Counted from the stretch's first letter, positions 46,040-59,210 are shown. The stretch: DNA of 64,000 nt from Chrysoperla carnea (GCF_905475395.1 NC_058339.1:75916520-75980519); one strand, 5' to 3'. Translations and numbers: made by a program. Notes: generated by a model from the sequence alone, not told the origin.

Positions 46040-47334
46040 CGTTTAGAAACATAGATACAAAATCTTTAAGTATTGACGACTTTTTATGATAATTATTTTT
46101 AATAGGCAAGTTGCATTACAATATTGTACAAACAAATTTTAAATTACATACATTGGTCGCGTCGATCGTTTTATATGTATATTGATAGCATAACGGTAGA
46201 TCTATAAAATATAATTGAGATGCGGCAAATTTGAAAAATATGCTTACATGCGAATAAATTTGAGTAGAGTAGGGCAAAATTAAGTAAAGTATAACAATCG
46301 CTCTATTCCTATACGAAAATTCCCAAGCCAATTGGTACGATTTGATATCATAAATCTACATACATTTGTACGATGTAAATTTATGTTTTCAAGATTCTAC
46401 CATATCAGTAGCCATGATAGTTTATATACAGAGTGTCACAGAAGTAATAGACGCTTTTTTTGCATCAAATAACAAATAAATTTTCATAACTATACAAAAT
46501 TTCATATGATTTTAATATATTTTTTACCCTCGGACTAAAAAAACGTAGTGTTATAAGTTTGACCGCTATGCATGTGTGCCTGTCTGTCCGTCTGTGGCAT
46601 CGTAACGCCTAAAGGGATCAACCGATTTTCATTTTGTTGGTTTCGTTTGAAAGGAAATTTAACGGAGAGTTATGTTTAGGGCTCCATACCCAAAAATTTG
46701 TCGGGTGTTTTTTAAATTTTGTAAATTTCACTTGTTTATTCTATATAACATTTGAGCCATTTTTTTATTTATAATTATACTAATTCTTTGACGTTAGTTT
46801 GGCCTTTTGTGAAATTTGAAAAGATGGTCCAAGTTCAGTATATTTTGTATACTTTGTAAAATAGGGCCCATGAGGCAATTCCTCTGGATATTCCTAACAT
46901 TTTATATGAGAACAAAAAAAAAAATTAAAAATAAAGTTTATTTATTGTATTGAAACCATTGGCAACAACATTTTAATAATTTTTAATAATTTCGATCAAA
47001 TCAACACTTTTTATTACGTAATAAAGGCTATGTTGCACTTGACGCTTTTTTCTTTTAATAAAATTTATGTTTGTAACAAATAAATCAAATAAAAAGATCT
47101 TTCTTTAAACTTCCGTAATTATAGTTTTAGATGCAATGTCATTATTTTTTTAATGGTCCGTTGCTAAATGATAAAAAAACGGAACCCTCATATTTTCATT
47201 ATGTTCGCCACTAATTCGATTCTGAACTAATTTTAGAAATCACTAAACTACAAGCGTGCCTGACGAAATTTAAAAAAAAAATCGTGAACAACAAAGCCTT
47301 GGGTCATATTTTTACCTCATTAGATATCTTTTAG
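46040..47334. other. Intergenic DNA with old dispersed-repeat text
   Basis: The phrase GTGCCTGTCTGTCCGTCTGT near 46575 followed by GATCAACCGATTTTCATTTT is typical of arthropod repeat tails. No gene; the frame at 46116-46331 is unsupported. Confidence 0.4.
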
Positions 47335-47775
47335 GGTTTCACAAACAAAGGGTAGCCAACGGAACCTTACTATTAAATTCCACTTTCTGTCCGTTTGTCC
47401 GTTCATCTGTCTGTCAGTGGCCTGTATCTCATAAACCGCAATATCAAGACAGTTGAAATTTTGATTGACTGTGTATTAATATTGCCGTTATAACAATAAA
47501 TAATGGTGAATTCCAAAATGTCAGCTATACAACTTAAAAATAAATTCCAGTCAATAATTATACCTACGTTTATGGTAGCTTACTCACAATGCATACTTGT
47601 AGTGGGTGTTGCATAAATAAACGTTTTACATTAAATTAATAATTACATATTATTATAGAGAATCTATTGCACCTTTTACAAAAGTATATAAAAAGTACAT
47701 AAGGGGTATATCTTGTACGAAGGTACGGAGCCTTGCGTATAAGAATCCAATTCACACTTGACCGTTTTTTATTAT
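47335..47775 (+). repeat. Old arthropod dispersed repeat with GTACGGAGCC...CTTGACCG tail
   Basis: Contains CTGTCTGTCAGTGGCCTGTA, TCTCATAAACCGCAATA, AGACAGTTGAAATTTTGA and GCCGTTATAACAATAAATA in order. It ends GGTACGGAGCCTTGCGTATA then CAATTCACACTTGACCGTTT. I recall very similar text (GTACGGAACCCT...CTCGCACTTGGCCG) as an abundant repeat tail in Lepidoptera and other insects. Class not determined; identification is from memory. Confidence 0.5.
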
Positions 47776-49117
47776 TTAAGATGGTTGGAAGAGAGTGGGA
47801 GCTTGACATTGCCAAAAGGTACTTTCTTAACGTAAACTCAACTCTCAGATAAATTGCAGTAAACCTTTCATATCAATTTGGAGAAACTTTTAAGTTGAGA
47901 AAAACTTTAAGAAGCGTAAAAATTCACTATTTTTCAACATAAATATATGAAGAAGGGGGCTAGTTGACTAACGCTCCCAAATAGCAGGACTTTGACACTA
48001 ACTTTAGCAGATAGTCCAATTTGGAGAGTTTGTGAAAGGGAAGGGATTAGAAAGTTGGCCTTCCCAAAAAATCACTTCCTTGACATTAACTCAACCTGCA
48101 TACCGGTTTTTAGGGCTATAAAATGAGCAAAGATCATTTTAAGATACTTCAGAGGTGATATAAAAATAAATTTTTAAATTGTTGGAAAAAATGAAATCGC
48201 CAAATAAAAGTACACATTTTTTTTCTTTTCTTTACTATGGTTCATTAAAATTTATTTTCTCGTCCATCACGTTGAACAAAAACTTGCATTTAAAAAGTAT
48301 TTTTTACTTAATAAACCAACGTTTTTTAATGCAAGTAAATATTTCAAAAGAAAACTGAAAACCATAAAATATTTTCGATGACAAATTTAATATTCCATGG
48401 TCAGATTAAAAAACAGTTATTTATAAAAAAATGTCTTTTCTTTATTACAGAATTCATTGAAGGTGAAATTTTCGACTTAATAGGAACAAGGACATGTTAC
48501 TAACTGTCAAACAAACTTTCTTTGTAAATAAAAGTAAATTTGATCCGTTCTTTAACTAGAAATTAGCTTAGATTTCTTAGTAAAAGTACAAAACCTATAA
48601 AAAAAGAAGAATTTTTTCTGAAGATTGCACAGATCATGTGCCCCACCTTTCTCTACCTATATTTCTTACATTGAAAATTTATTAATCATTTATAAGGATC
48701 AGATATTAACTAAGCAAAATTTAGGGAAGGTTTAAAACGTTTAGCTCAAAAATAAATCAAAATTATAATATACTCTTTCCGCACTATTTACGATAAGTGA
48801 TGGTAACATATTATACATATTTTAATTCAAAATAAAACGTAATTTTCGAATGCACTTGACCTAAATTCGATCATGTTCATCACAAATTATACGAGTGAAC
48901 AATCTAAATAACAAGATAAAAATTATTTTCCTAATAATGTTGGGCTTCGTACGCATTGCATCGTACATACATGAGACGTCGTTGTAATTAGGGGAAGGTG
49001 TAGTACCTAGAATTAAAATTTACAATTATTATCTTTTTTATAGCTATGCATTAAAACATCACAATGGAAATTATCTCTGTCTCTGTATCAACAAGTGTAA
49101 AGTTTAATGCATACATA
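47776..49117. other. Intergenic DNA, nothing gene-like
   Basis: No gene or terminal repeat recognised. Two loosely similar paragraphs (near 47815 and 48065, each with a CTTNCTTNACNTNAACTCAA phrase) may be an old tandem repeat. Confidence 0.35.
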
Positions 49118-49125
49118 TTAGAATG

Positions 49126-50017
49126 CAGGCCCGTGCGCAGGAATTATCCAAGGGAGGGGTTCCAACTTTTGTTCACCATGTTAGCTCACAAAGTCAAAAA
49201 AAACATTGAATTATTTTTTCGAGCAAGATAATATTTAATTAGGTCCAAATGTGATATTAATTCAATGTTTGCCGATCAGACATTGTCGATCTAAGGTATG
49301 TTTTGAGACGACACAAGGTTGAAAAGGAGCGTTCATTCGTCGCTGTTGTTGCTGGCAAAATTGCCAGAGCGCGAAATATTTAGTAGACATTCGGAAACGC
49401 ATCTTTATTACAAATATCGAGTGAATTTTTGGAACCACGTCCGGCAATGCGTTTTCGCCAAAGTTGAACTTCGTCGACTCAGATGTCACGGAAATCATCG
49501 TGCAAAATTGAATATTCTAGTTCAGAAAGTCGAGCAAGTTTATCAAAATTTTTCATTTTATTGAGAAAGAGACGATCTATAAATCAAAATTCGATCTATA
49601 TTCTTCAACTGAATCAGTCTATTTAATCGAGCGTCTGTTATGACGCGAACCTTGGCTTCCGCAATTCTAGGTCGTATTCATCGCAGACATCGGTCAAGGT
49701 TTTGAAAATTTTCCTGAACCCTTCTCCGACGTTTCCTCTTCTTCTAATCAAAATATATTTCGAAGCCTCAGCTAGTTTGATAGCCTCGCCAAGATCCAGG
49801 TTTTCTGTTTGAAGTATTCGACTCAAAGACTGTACCGAGCTCAAAAAAAGAAATGTACCGAATTCAAAATATGCATGGATATCTGATTTGTCATTGAAAA
49901 TGGGTCTCATAAATGGGCGATTTTATTGGACTACGTTGTTAGTTCAAAATTTATGTGGGTAGATTCCTAATGAGAGTGGTTTTGATCCCCAAAACCCCTC
50001 TCTTGCGCACGGGCCTG
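49126..50017 (-). mobile_element. hAT transposon deletion derivative (ZMYM1-like type)
   Basis: The ends CAGGCCCGTGCGCA (49126) and its complement (ending 50017) are 14-bp inverted repeats. The flanking 8-mers TTAGAATG and TCACAATG match at 6 of 8 positions, a decayed target-site duplication. On the minus strand, 49910-49638 encodes a transposase segment (LQTENLDLGEAIKLAEASKY ... FKTLTDVCDEYDLELRKPR). Further on, about 49420-49260 encodes the dimerisation region (AFPNVY, stop, IFRALAILPATTATNERSFS, then TLCRLKTYLRSTMSDRQTLN). The catalytic core between them is deleted and one codon of the conserved block is TAA, so it is dead. Plus-strand frames here are shadows. Confidence 0.88.
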
Positions 50018-51461
50018 TCACAATGTATTAAGTGGATGTATTCAAAGTACATGAAGCTGTAAGATTCAAGGTACATCACTTTGCGTAGATGAAATTGTAT
50101 CTCCTTATCAAAGTTAACGTTATGTTTAAAGCTTGAATTAAAGATATATCAACTTGCTCATCAATAACTAATTATTTATGTCGAGTATAATTTATAAAAC
50201 AACTAGCTGGCCTGGCCACGCATTGCTGTGGCCACTTACCTATTTCTTACTTTATTACAAGTTATCAAATTTTGAAAATCAGCAACGAAAACAAAACGAT
50301 GTCAGTGTGACAAATGTATAAAATTTAATTAAAATTGTACACAGATTTTCGTGTAAAAAAGTTATCAAGGACAATAAAGGTCATTTACCTGTATTAATAA
50401 CTTTTAAATCCAGGTAAATTTTCAAGATCATTTGAAGATCTAGGTCAAATGACCTTGAACTTCATGTCAAAGTCATGGACACAGACGTTTGTCTTTTAGT
50501 TCCCTTGACAACTTTTTGGCTAGCGTGGCTTCGTGACAAAAGTTAACGATTTTCGAGAAAAAAGTTATACATAAAAAATATTAGTTTTCTTATGAGGATC
50601 AATTTTATAATTTAAAGTGTCATTCTATCTCTTATCTTTTACGATTTAAATTAACTATTAAAGCAACCCGGAGAACTAACTCTAATCTAATGTCATAACA
50701 TGATGTTTCCCATCAAACTCTATTTGGTTTAAGGCCCATCCTGTATAAAGATATGCAATAATCAACTTGTAAATAGGTAGGCAAAAGAACCAAAAAAAAA
50801 ATTTTTTTAATTTTATTTTTTATTTATTCGAAAACAAAGCAAAATTGACAATCAGTCTTAAGCCTACCTACATTCTCATAAAATACTCATTCGCATTTTA
50901 ATATAAATATTGTTAAATGTACTACATATGAGTATAGGTATTACATCTTACCCGGTACTAAAAATTTATTCGACGCTCGCTAGTCAGGCGGTCAGTATGT
51001 GTCTCATGATGTTAACATATACTTATCGCTTGTCTTTTCAGGCATCTGTGGACACATATTATTATTATTGTATACGTGTGGGGTGGTAAGTCTATACTGG
51101 GTATATCCGCATAAAGCCGCATTTTTTTATACGAAAAATTTTATTTGTGTTTACTAAGTAATTATACTTAGAATATATTAGGTGTAATACCTAAAAACAA
51201 ACTGACCTCTAAATTTAATTACTATTACTACTATACTCTTATAATTTATTGATATTATTTTTAGAAAATCTTTATATCAATCTATGAAGTTATAAACACA
51301 CTTTTATTTATTAACTTTTCGGTGTTGGGAAGTTCCTGTTCCATTCCATCCATGGATCATGGATGTAATGGAAAATTCAAAATGAAAGGACAACGCTCAA
51401 ACCTTTTTCTCATGAAACTATTAATAGTACAAGAATGAAAGGATTCTGCCATTTTAGATAG
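50018..51461. repeat. Dispersed repeat text, no gene
   Basis: AACTAGCTGGCCTGGCCACG at about 50204 resembles the ACTAGCTGACCCGG motif that marks an abundant arthropod repeat; a diverged relative (AACTAGCTCGACCCGTGAG) is at 59938. A block at 50560-50760 is a copy of the repeat at 3330-3535. A short stretch near 51042-51090 happens to have splice-like edges but no coding support. Confidence 0.4.
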
Positions 51462-51890
51462 GAAATTGGTTTTCTGTTAAACTTTTTCTAAGCCACTCGA
51501 AAATGTTCTTTGGATCATTCTGATCAAAAACTCTTACGGTCACAAAACTTTTAAACGAGTAGTTTTCGAGTTACGGGATAAATAACTATAATGTATATCA
51601 AGCTTTGATTGCCCGTAGCTCGAAACATACCCGTTAAAAACGTTCTGAAGAACATTTTGGGGGTGGTTTGAAAAAGTTTCATAGAAAGCCATTTTTCTAG
51701 TAAGTAATAAACTGAAACTATAATATATGTGTAGCTTTGAACAAGCGTAGCTCCAAAACTACTTTTAAAATTTTTTTTTTTAAACTTTATTAAAATTTTT
51801 GTGACCTTGAGAGCTTTTGATCAGAATGATCCAAATAAAAATATTAGAGTGGGTTAGAAAAAGTTTCACAGAAAGCCATTTTACTTAGCA
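51462..51890. repeat. Inverted plus direct repeat cluster
   Basis: A first unit (from GATAGGAAATTGGTTTTCTG) is followed by its reverse complement (ending AAAGCCATTTTTCTAG, 51705). A third partial unit in the latter orientation ends AGAAAGCCATTTTACTTAG (51890). Recognisable blocks are AAAATGTTCTTTGGATCATT and GAACATTTTGGGGGTGGTTT. Another partial copy lies near 61830-61950. Confidence 0.7.
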
Positions 51891-54800
51891 ATATAATGAA
51901 TTATTTACTGTAAAATTTTTAAACAAAAATATTTGCAAATTTACACGAAATTGCCAAAATCGTGAATTCTTCAAATCTCGGCTTTTAATGGACTTTGAAT
52001 AATTTTTTGTTGTTGTTGAAATTTGTGTGCTTTTATAAGGATTTTGATGTCGTTTATTGCAATCAGTTGCAAGAAAAATTGACTGAAATATTTCCATTTG
52101 TTTAAGTTGCGAAAAAAATTAAATAATTTAAAAAAATTTTAATTATTTATTTACAGTCAACTTAACAGACCACGTACATATTTATCAATAAACATTTTTG
52201 TTACTTCATTGATGTTTTATTTTCGAATAATTTTCTACGAATAATTTCTTCACTTATTAATTAATTAACCAGTAATTGTGTATTGAATACAAACACGTTT
52301 TATTCTAGTTTGATACCAGATTTTAAATTATTCTGGTTTCAATTAGTCGGATAAAAGGTAGGTCGAGACATAGAATCGATTTTCTAAAATAATATCTCAT
52401 GTGCTTTTTAGATTGAGAACAGATTTTGACTATAATTACAATCATTGAGATTTTGCCAAAAAAATATTCTTTTATTTATTTTCTATGTATAATTAAACGG
52501 AAAATACTCTGCCATAGCAAGCAAAAAGAGTATTACAGACATAATAATTTTTTACGTTTCACTTCTTTTTTCCTAAGGGTTTTTCTAAGGATAAATATCG
52601 ATAAAAGATATTTTTCATAGTCGACAATTTTTAGAAAATAACAATAATTTTAATTAATATAATATTATTTTTAAGATTTTGAGTAGTGGGGATAGGGGAG
52701 TGGTAACACCTTCACATAAGGAAGATTATAATAGAAAAACTAAAAGTTTTATCAAAACTAGGGCATCTTATTTTACAGATTATCAGTATATACAAACTAA
52801 CATTTTACCAATTTTGAATAAAATAAAATCTTTAAATACAGATTATGTATTCAATCATTAGCCCATTCATTTGAAATTATAGGCAATTTTGAAGAAAATA
52901 ATTTATTGATTAATTAAATAGAGAAGTTGCATGTTTTTTAATTTTTTTTTTTTCAAAAGTTTACTAAAATTACTAAGAAAAATTTAAAAAAAAAAATTTA
53001 ATTGATTTTTTATGTAATTTAAAGGGTAGTTACGTCAACACATCGTTTTATCATCAGAATGATGAATGTATTGTCTGATTAAAAGTAATTTTCTATAGAA
53101 ACCAACTGAAAAATGTAAATTAGTGCGATTCCGATTGGCTCACAGCCTCCACGGTTGTAAATACGTCACTACCTTCTTTTTTTTTTTTTTTTATTCAAAA
53201 ATAGAACTCTTTTTTTATTAATAATTAATAACAAAATGAAATTATTAATCTAAAAAAAAACTACTTAAATATATTTTAGACTAATTATTCTTTCATTTAT
53301 ATATGAATTTGTGTTTTTCAAAAGACGTTCGTTATCGAGCCCCAACATCGTGTGAAATCAATTTTTGGATAACATCAATAACTACGAAAATATGAAGGAT
53401 TTGAATGTACCAATAAAAAGAAAAGAAAATAGCATTCGATGACGTCATAATCTATAATTGCCATAGAAACTACATATCAAAAGTTGTTTTTGCAAGAATA
53501 AGATAGAAAAAATTATTTATATGCTTATTCTTTTATGCTTATTAATAGATTTTAATTTTGATTTCAGATCTTTTGTCATCTATTCTCGTACATTTCCAAA
53601 TTTTAACGAAAGATACATCGAAATCGCCAGGACAAAGGCCTGCTTATAAATATTTTTGAAAGATGGCGATTATTTTGGTTCTGCTCTAAGCGATTATTGA
53701 GGAATCCGGTCTTTAGATAACAAATTTTTTTTATTATTAATAATACAGTTTTACTGTATTATTTAGATCAATTTTCACGAATACGGAATTATGAATTAAT
53801 ATATTAATATTCAAATAATGTCTTGGAAAATAAAAATTTTACGAGGTAATCAACAAATGCAATGACATTTTTCATGATTTCATGCTCATAGTAGGAGAGC
53901 TGATCATTATAAAACCTTCTCGACAACTCTAAAGTTAAATTTTAATCTATTTCTTTATAGTACCTACTCATAAATTTTTTAATTTGGATACACGAATAAT
54001 GTATTTACTAGCCTAGGAGCTTATAAAATTATTTTAAATTTAATCAATGAGAATTCTTTTTTTACCGATTAACTCTGTCTTTATTTTCGATTTTTCCTTT
54101 TCTTATTTCAGATTTTCAATTTCAAAAATGTTAATCTACATGCAAAAAAATAAGAAATCTTAATTTATTTCAGTTAAGTGCCATCTACAGGAATAAATAA
54201 AAACATACACTCTGTATAAAAAACGTTGACATCTATGGTTTATTTTAGGAACTATACACATATAAGAATAATATAGAATTATTATAAAATTGAAAGAAAT
54301 TACATAATAATACATAAAATATAACATCTAAATTTTAATTTAAATTAATTAATAATGTTTTAAATTAATAAATACATCAAAATAATTAGTAATAGATCCG
54401 AATAATTAATTAAAATAAAAAAATTTTGTAATAAATAATTTATTTTTGTAAGTGTTTGTTTAAGGAAATAAACTACAAAAATATTAATAAATTGTATTGT
54501 ATCATTGGGTTAATTTATTAATAATTAAATTGTATTTAATATATTAGTAATAATAAATAAAATTTAAAATTATCCATCTACAAAAAGTCTGGATAATCAT
54601 TACAGACTGTACAATACCACTTTGAACCGGTTTAAACTACCACAGTATGTATGATTCTTAGAGTTAGTCAGTCAATGTTGACGGTCACCATATTAAAAAC
54701 TGTATGGAGTTTATATATATTATTATAAATATAAACCTAAATATATATGTAATCGAAGATAAAATGGTGTAGGTTTATTGAAAAAATTGTTTCACGTTTA

Positions 54801-56180
54801 TATGTATTTACATGGTAGCGTGAAAATCTAACTTTGCAAATCTGCTGATAATTATCCGAATGAAGGATTGTGTGAATTAATCTATGAACAAAGAGATGGG
54901 ACATTTATTGGCGAGGCAAACATATTATCGCCGAGTACAAAGCTGCGAGGTTAACTTGACTCGTTGAACCATTTGGTTGGAGTGCTTACTTGTCATTGTT
55001 TAGTCAAACTAAGAGGATGAAACGTCTTTCTAACAGAATGATCACTCGAAGCTAGAACGGTATATTTACCTGTATCTGTATATCACGTGACTTAAACCAC
55101 GAGCCGCCATTATGTGACATCTTGACCTTCACCTTTATTTATACATATAATAATTACATACAGAATTGTTGTTTTTAACAATATTGCGTCACCAAAATGT
55201 GCAGCGTTTTTCCGTTTATAAAAAAGCTTTAAAATGTAATTTAATTTTATGGTAAGAAAGCGTGTTTATTTTGCCGAAATATATTTTTATCTGGCTTTTT
55301 ATTAGGAAAACCAACATTTTGAAGTATTTTTTCATACATAGTGGAATACTCTATTATGAGCATGCAAGACTACAGTAATATACATCCTAGGAGGGCACAA
55401 AAGCTTATAAAGAATTCCACGCCTAACTGGGAAGACTGAGAAAGAAACTCAGTAATAATATAGGTGTTTAAAGAGACCAATTTGTACAGACTGTACAATA
55501 ACAAAAGAGACTGTCCAATCAATAACTAAAAGTGGCCAACTAATTATAAACATCACAAATTATACGTTATCGTGGAACGAGCGTGAAGTCAGTCACTTCT
55601 TGATTTCTGTACTTTTTTTTTTGCTTAGAGACACATATATTCACTTACATTCGTGAGAATTGGGCGTACCCAAACTTGTTCCATTCTAAACCAATGGCAC
55701 CATAAAAAGTTGCGTGCAGTTTTATTTACCTAGACTCGCATTACATTTTCAAATACACCTAAGCCATCTCATACTGGATTAAGTATGTATACATCATAAT
55801 TTGTGTATGTATGGGTGTATTATGGTCGAACCCTATGATGTATGATTTTAATATATTCAAAAAAAAAGATCAGAGAAAATTAAATAAAGACACCAAATAT
55901 TTTAATAAAAAATAAACAATACTAAAATAAAATTATCACAATTATAACTCGACGAAAAAAATGGAAGAAAAAAAGAAATTAATGTAAAAATAATAATTTT
56001 AATATATTTTATTGATGAAAAATTTTCGAAACATAATAATTACACTCATATCACTGAAATAAATGTTTGCAAATCTCCACACAAGACTTACACTAATACG
56101 CATACACACAACGATTGTTAAAATATAATACACTGATTATTAAAAATAATATATTATATACGTCTCTCTTTTTAACACGT
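51890..56180. other. Gene-poor DNA upstream of the second Tret1-like gene
   Basis: Contains the repeat at 53320-53510 (relative of 31065-31245), poly-T/poly-A runs near 53177 and long AT-rich stretches. 54600-55700 is less AT-rich and could hold promoter or upstream noncoding exons, but nothing is demonstrable. No coding frame supported. Confidence 0.4.
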
Positions 56181-56187
56181 TACTTTT

Positions 56188-56225
56188 AATATATAGATCT
56201 TGTGTTCGTTCTAGTCTGACTCAGT
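56188..56225 (+). promoter_or_regulatory. Candidate core promoter of second Tret1-like gene
   Basis: A TATA-like TAATATATAG (56188-56197) is followed, with about 30-bp spacing, by TCAGT (56221-56225), the arthropod initiator core. A transcript from here would have a 5' UTR of about 295 nt before the ATG at 56519 if unspliced. Confidence 0.35.
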
Positions 56226-56518
56226 GTATTTCTATCACTGGTACACATGGCAACTTATTACACATTTTGCAATATTCAGTAAAAAATAATAATAATTGGT
56301 TTTGTTACACATTGTATTAAAAAAGTTTTTTTTTCTCTTGTCACCGAGTGTAATGTAGTGATTTTTTTTCTCCTTTTGTTGTTTGTTGTTGTTGTTTTTG
56401 TTGTTTAAGTGATATTTTTTTTATAAAAAAGTGATTATAAAAAAAAAATAAACAAAAGACTGATAAAGTTTATTTTAACCACTTTCTCTTATTGTAACTC
56501 AAAAAAACATAAACTCAA

Positions 56519-56603
56519 ATGGAAATGGAAACTGATGTTCGGGTTAAAACAGCTACAAAGTGTTGTACAAGACGTTGGTTACAATATGCCGCTACACTTG
56601 CAG
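56519..56603 (+). CDS. First coding exon of a second Tret1-like sugar transporter (partial)
   Basis: ATG at 56519 opens MEMETDVRVKTATKCCTRRW then LQYAATLAG before a donor GCAG|GTCATT at 56603. The end of the exon closely parallels exon 1 of the transporter at 37340 (TPRWRQYAAVI). It also stops at the same point of helix 1 and in the same phase (1). That gives real support to so short an exon. No second exon with transporter motifs is present in the remaining 7.4 kb, so the intron must extend past the window. The gene is divergent from the other transporter, about 19 kb apart, and probably part of a local Tret1-like cluster. The donor GTCATT is weak, a reason for caution. Confidence 0.6.
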
Positions 56604-58139
56604 GTCATTATCACTGAAAAAAAGTGTTCTTTTTTATTCTTTTTTGTTCCATTAACTTATCCTTTTCTAATTGATTGTGTTTTTTTTATAAATATATTTT
56701 TTATTTATTTATTTATATTTTTGTCTCTGTTTTTTTTTTTTTTTAAACATAAATAATAACAAAATTAACCTTTTTACAAAAGGTTAAAATGTAAAGATTA
56801 TCGTTTTAAGGTAAATCTGTTTGTTAATTGTTATGTTCGGTGTATTTCTTAACAATGTAAAAGAATAGGAGAATTTTTTTTGCTATAATCTGAGTGGTTT
56901 TTTTTTTTGTAAAACAATAAAATATGATTTGAAGGTCATGTTAAGACCACATTTTTTTTTGATAAAATATTTTTCTTGAGTGATATTTAACGATGGCTTT
57001 AGATAAAAATTAAATAAAAGCGGTCAAGTGTAGAATTTTTAAGTGTTTTTTGTATTATTTAGTGCAATATTTTTTTTAAACACAAAATTTCCCCTGAAAT
57101 TTTGTATATATTTTTGTAGGAGTGTTCGAGACCTATTTTTAACTCTTTTCTGGTCAACTAGACCTTCGAAGCGTTTCAAGGTCATGCGTTATTTAAAGTT
57201 TTTAACACAGTTTGATGATGATTGTTACAAAGAGTGGACCTGATTTGTATGCTTTTATCTTTTAAAATTTCCTCTTTTTAAGCCATTTCTAATTATATTT
57301 TAGTTCCAAAAGTATTAAAATTATGCTTTCAGTAATTTTTATTGATTTTAACATGTAATAATTGAAATTTGCTCCATTGTTATTGATCTCCAGACTAAGT
57401 TGCAAAAATCTTTTTACTTGTCTGTTTTTTCAAAATGAGTTCGAACGGGAATTTTTTAAATAGAAATAAGTTAAATAATAAAATTTATATTACTAGACGG
57501 TAGGTAACCTTGAGTGACTGGCGATACCGCAAATCACTGTTTACAAAAATAACATTTTTTCATTCTGATAAATTTTTTAAGTATTTTTTCCGTGTTTAAG
57601 AAGCATTTACACTAATAATATTTAAACAAATGAAATAACGCCAATATCTTTCAATATAAGCACATTTAATTTTCTATCTTTTCTGCCATTTTACTCCATG
57701 TAGGCATTCTGGGATATCCTTTCCTAGAATTTAGCAATTTTTTATTACATAATATATAAAAATTTGAGAAACTAATGTAATTTAAATTATATCTTATTTC
57801 TTTAGTGGTTTTTTGCTAAACAAGGGATAAGAACCTTTATTCTAATTCAATTTTTAATATTATATCTATATACATATATAAATTTTTTTTCGTTGTATTG
57901 CTTATGAACTTAAAAAGTTCTGCATCGATTGAGCTCAAATTTTTACGTGATATACAACCTTCTTCGAGGATGGTTTTTATCTATATTTAACCCTTAGGAG
58001 GTAGAACGTTTGCCAAAATGTCGTGTTAATATGGGTTTTTTTTTTATTTATAATATTTACAAAATCGAATGATCGAATATTATCAATTATATCAATCGAA
58101 TATTATATTACAGTGAAAGATGTTACAAATAAAGGAAAA
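56604..58139. other. Presumed intron 1 of the second Tret1-like gene, left part
   Basis: T-rich runs and no coding support. The frame at 57043-57243 (ending SKRFKVMRYLKFLTQFDD) faintly recalls a piggyBac transposase block, but is too short to claim. Text near 57895-58015 resembles repeat tails. Confidence 0.35.
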
Positions 58140-59210
58140 TGAAAGAAACCGCTCGCATTTTGATAGAACCTCATGGAATGTGTTTCTTAGGCATCAAATA
58201 TCATTAGTAACGCATGAGTTAGGGGCGCAAATGTGCAAATGTTTCTATTTGTTAATAAACAATAAATTTTTAATTCAATAGAACGGTTAATATTAAAGTT
58301 GACTTACAAAATTAATAAATAGGCATTTTGAATTACGTATACGTTATACATGTATAATAGTTTTCGATTATTTAGCAAACACTTAACATTTAAGTCATAC
58401 TAGATGTCTAATTACTAATTTTTTAAGTGAACTTTAACATTGATCATTGCATTGAATTAACAATTTATTGATTCTTAAGGATGTATGAGCATGACAACAA
58501 TGTTTGATTTAAAGGCTCAAAATTTGTTTGTAGGTAGTCTTTTACTCAAAGAATATGTGGTTAAAATTTCAGCTTAGGTAACCATGCAAACTTTTAAGAA
58601 AAAAGTCATTAAAAATCGATTTAAAATATATTGGCTCTTATGGAGGAATCTCAAAAAACGACATATTTTGAAAGTTTTTGATAATTTTCATTTGGAATGA
58701 ATGAAAACAAATTAAAAAAAACTTTTTAATAGAAAGTAAACATATTAGCAATGAATTAGAAAAGAAAAAAACTAAGTGTCACCGTCCATATAAGGGATGT
58801 AAGAGCAGGGTAGATTAAGGGTTGAAATTATTTTTATCTTAGTTTCAACTTTGATGATGAATTTTGTTATAACTTCATGAATGTAGACGAAAAATAAGAA
58901 TAAAATTTTTCGATATGTGTCTTGGTTTTCGAAATAACGAAAGCTAAATAATTAAACAAAATTTTCAATTTTCGATATTTTGAAAATTAAGCCAGATATC
59001 GAAAAATTTTATTCTTACTTTTCGTTTTATATCGTCAAGTAATAATATATATTTATTATCAAAATTGTAAATATCTATTTTTAAATTTGTGCCCCCACTA
59101 CCATGCTCATACATCCTTAACAAATAGAAACATTTGCACCACTAACTCTTGCCTTATTAATGATTTTTGACACCTAAGAAACCCTCATTCCATGAGGGTT
59201 TCTTTAATTT
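58140..59210. repeat. Outer inverted repeat carrying a nested foldback
   Basis: CTCATGGAATGTGTTTCTTA ... TTTCTATTTGTTAA (about 58170-58256) is repeated inverted at 59119-59205 (TTAACAAATAGAAACATTTG ... ATTCCATGAGGGTTTC). Between the arms lies the TTAAGGATGT element at 58475-59120, which abuts the right arm directly. The nesting order suggests that the TTAAGG element inserted at or beside an older palindrome. Confidence 0.65.
58475..59120. mobile_element. Foldback element, TTAAGGATGTATGAGC ends
   Basis: Left end TTAAGGATGTATGAGCATG and right end CATGCTCATACATCCTTAA are perfect inverted repeats. The right half (about 58785-59120) is itself a palindrome almost matching the one at 40960-41259: GACGAAAAATAAGAATAAAA and GATATCGAAAAATTTTATTC are shared. 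So the same nested arrangement has occurred twice. Confidence 0.8.

Noticed and set aside
49319..49564. 81-codon plus-strand frame
   Set aside because: Opposite-strand shadow of the hAT dimerisation region.
51042..51090. Stretch bounded by CAG and GTAAGT that looks like a 46-bp exon
   Set aside because: No homology, no matching neighbouring exon, and low-complexity codons (Tyr repeats).
57043..57243. Possible piggyBac-like block (KRFKVMRYLKFL)
   Set aside because: Resemblance limited to about a dozen residues, with no second motif or terminal repeats nearby.
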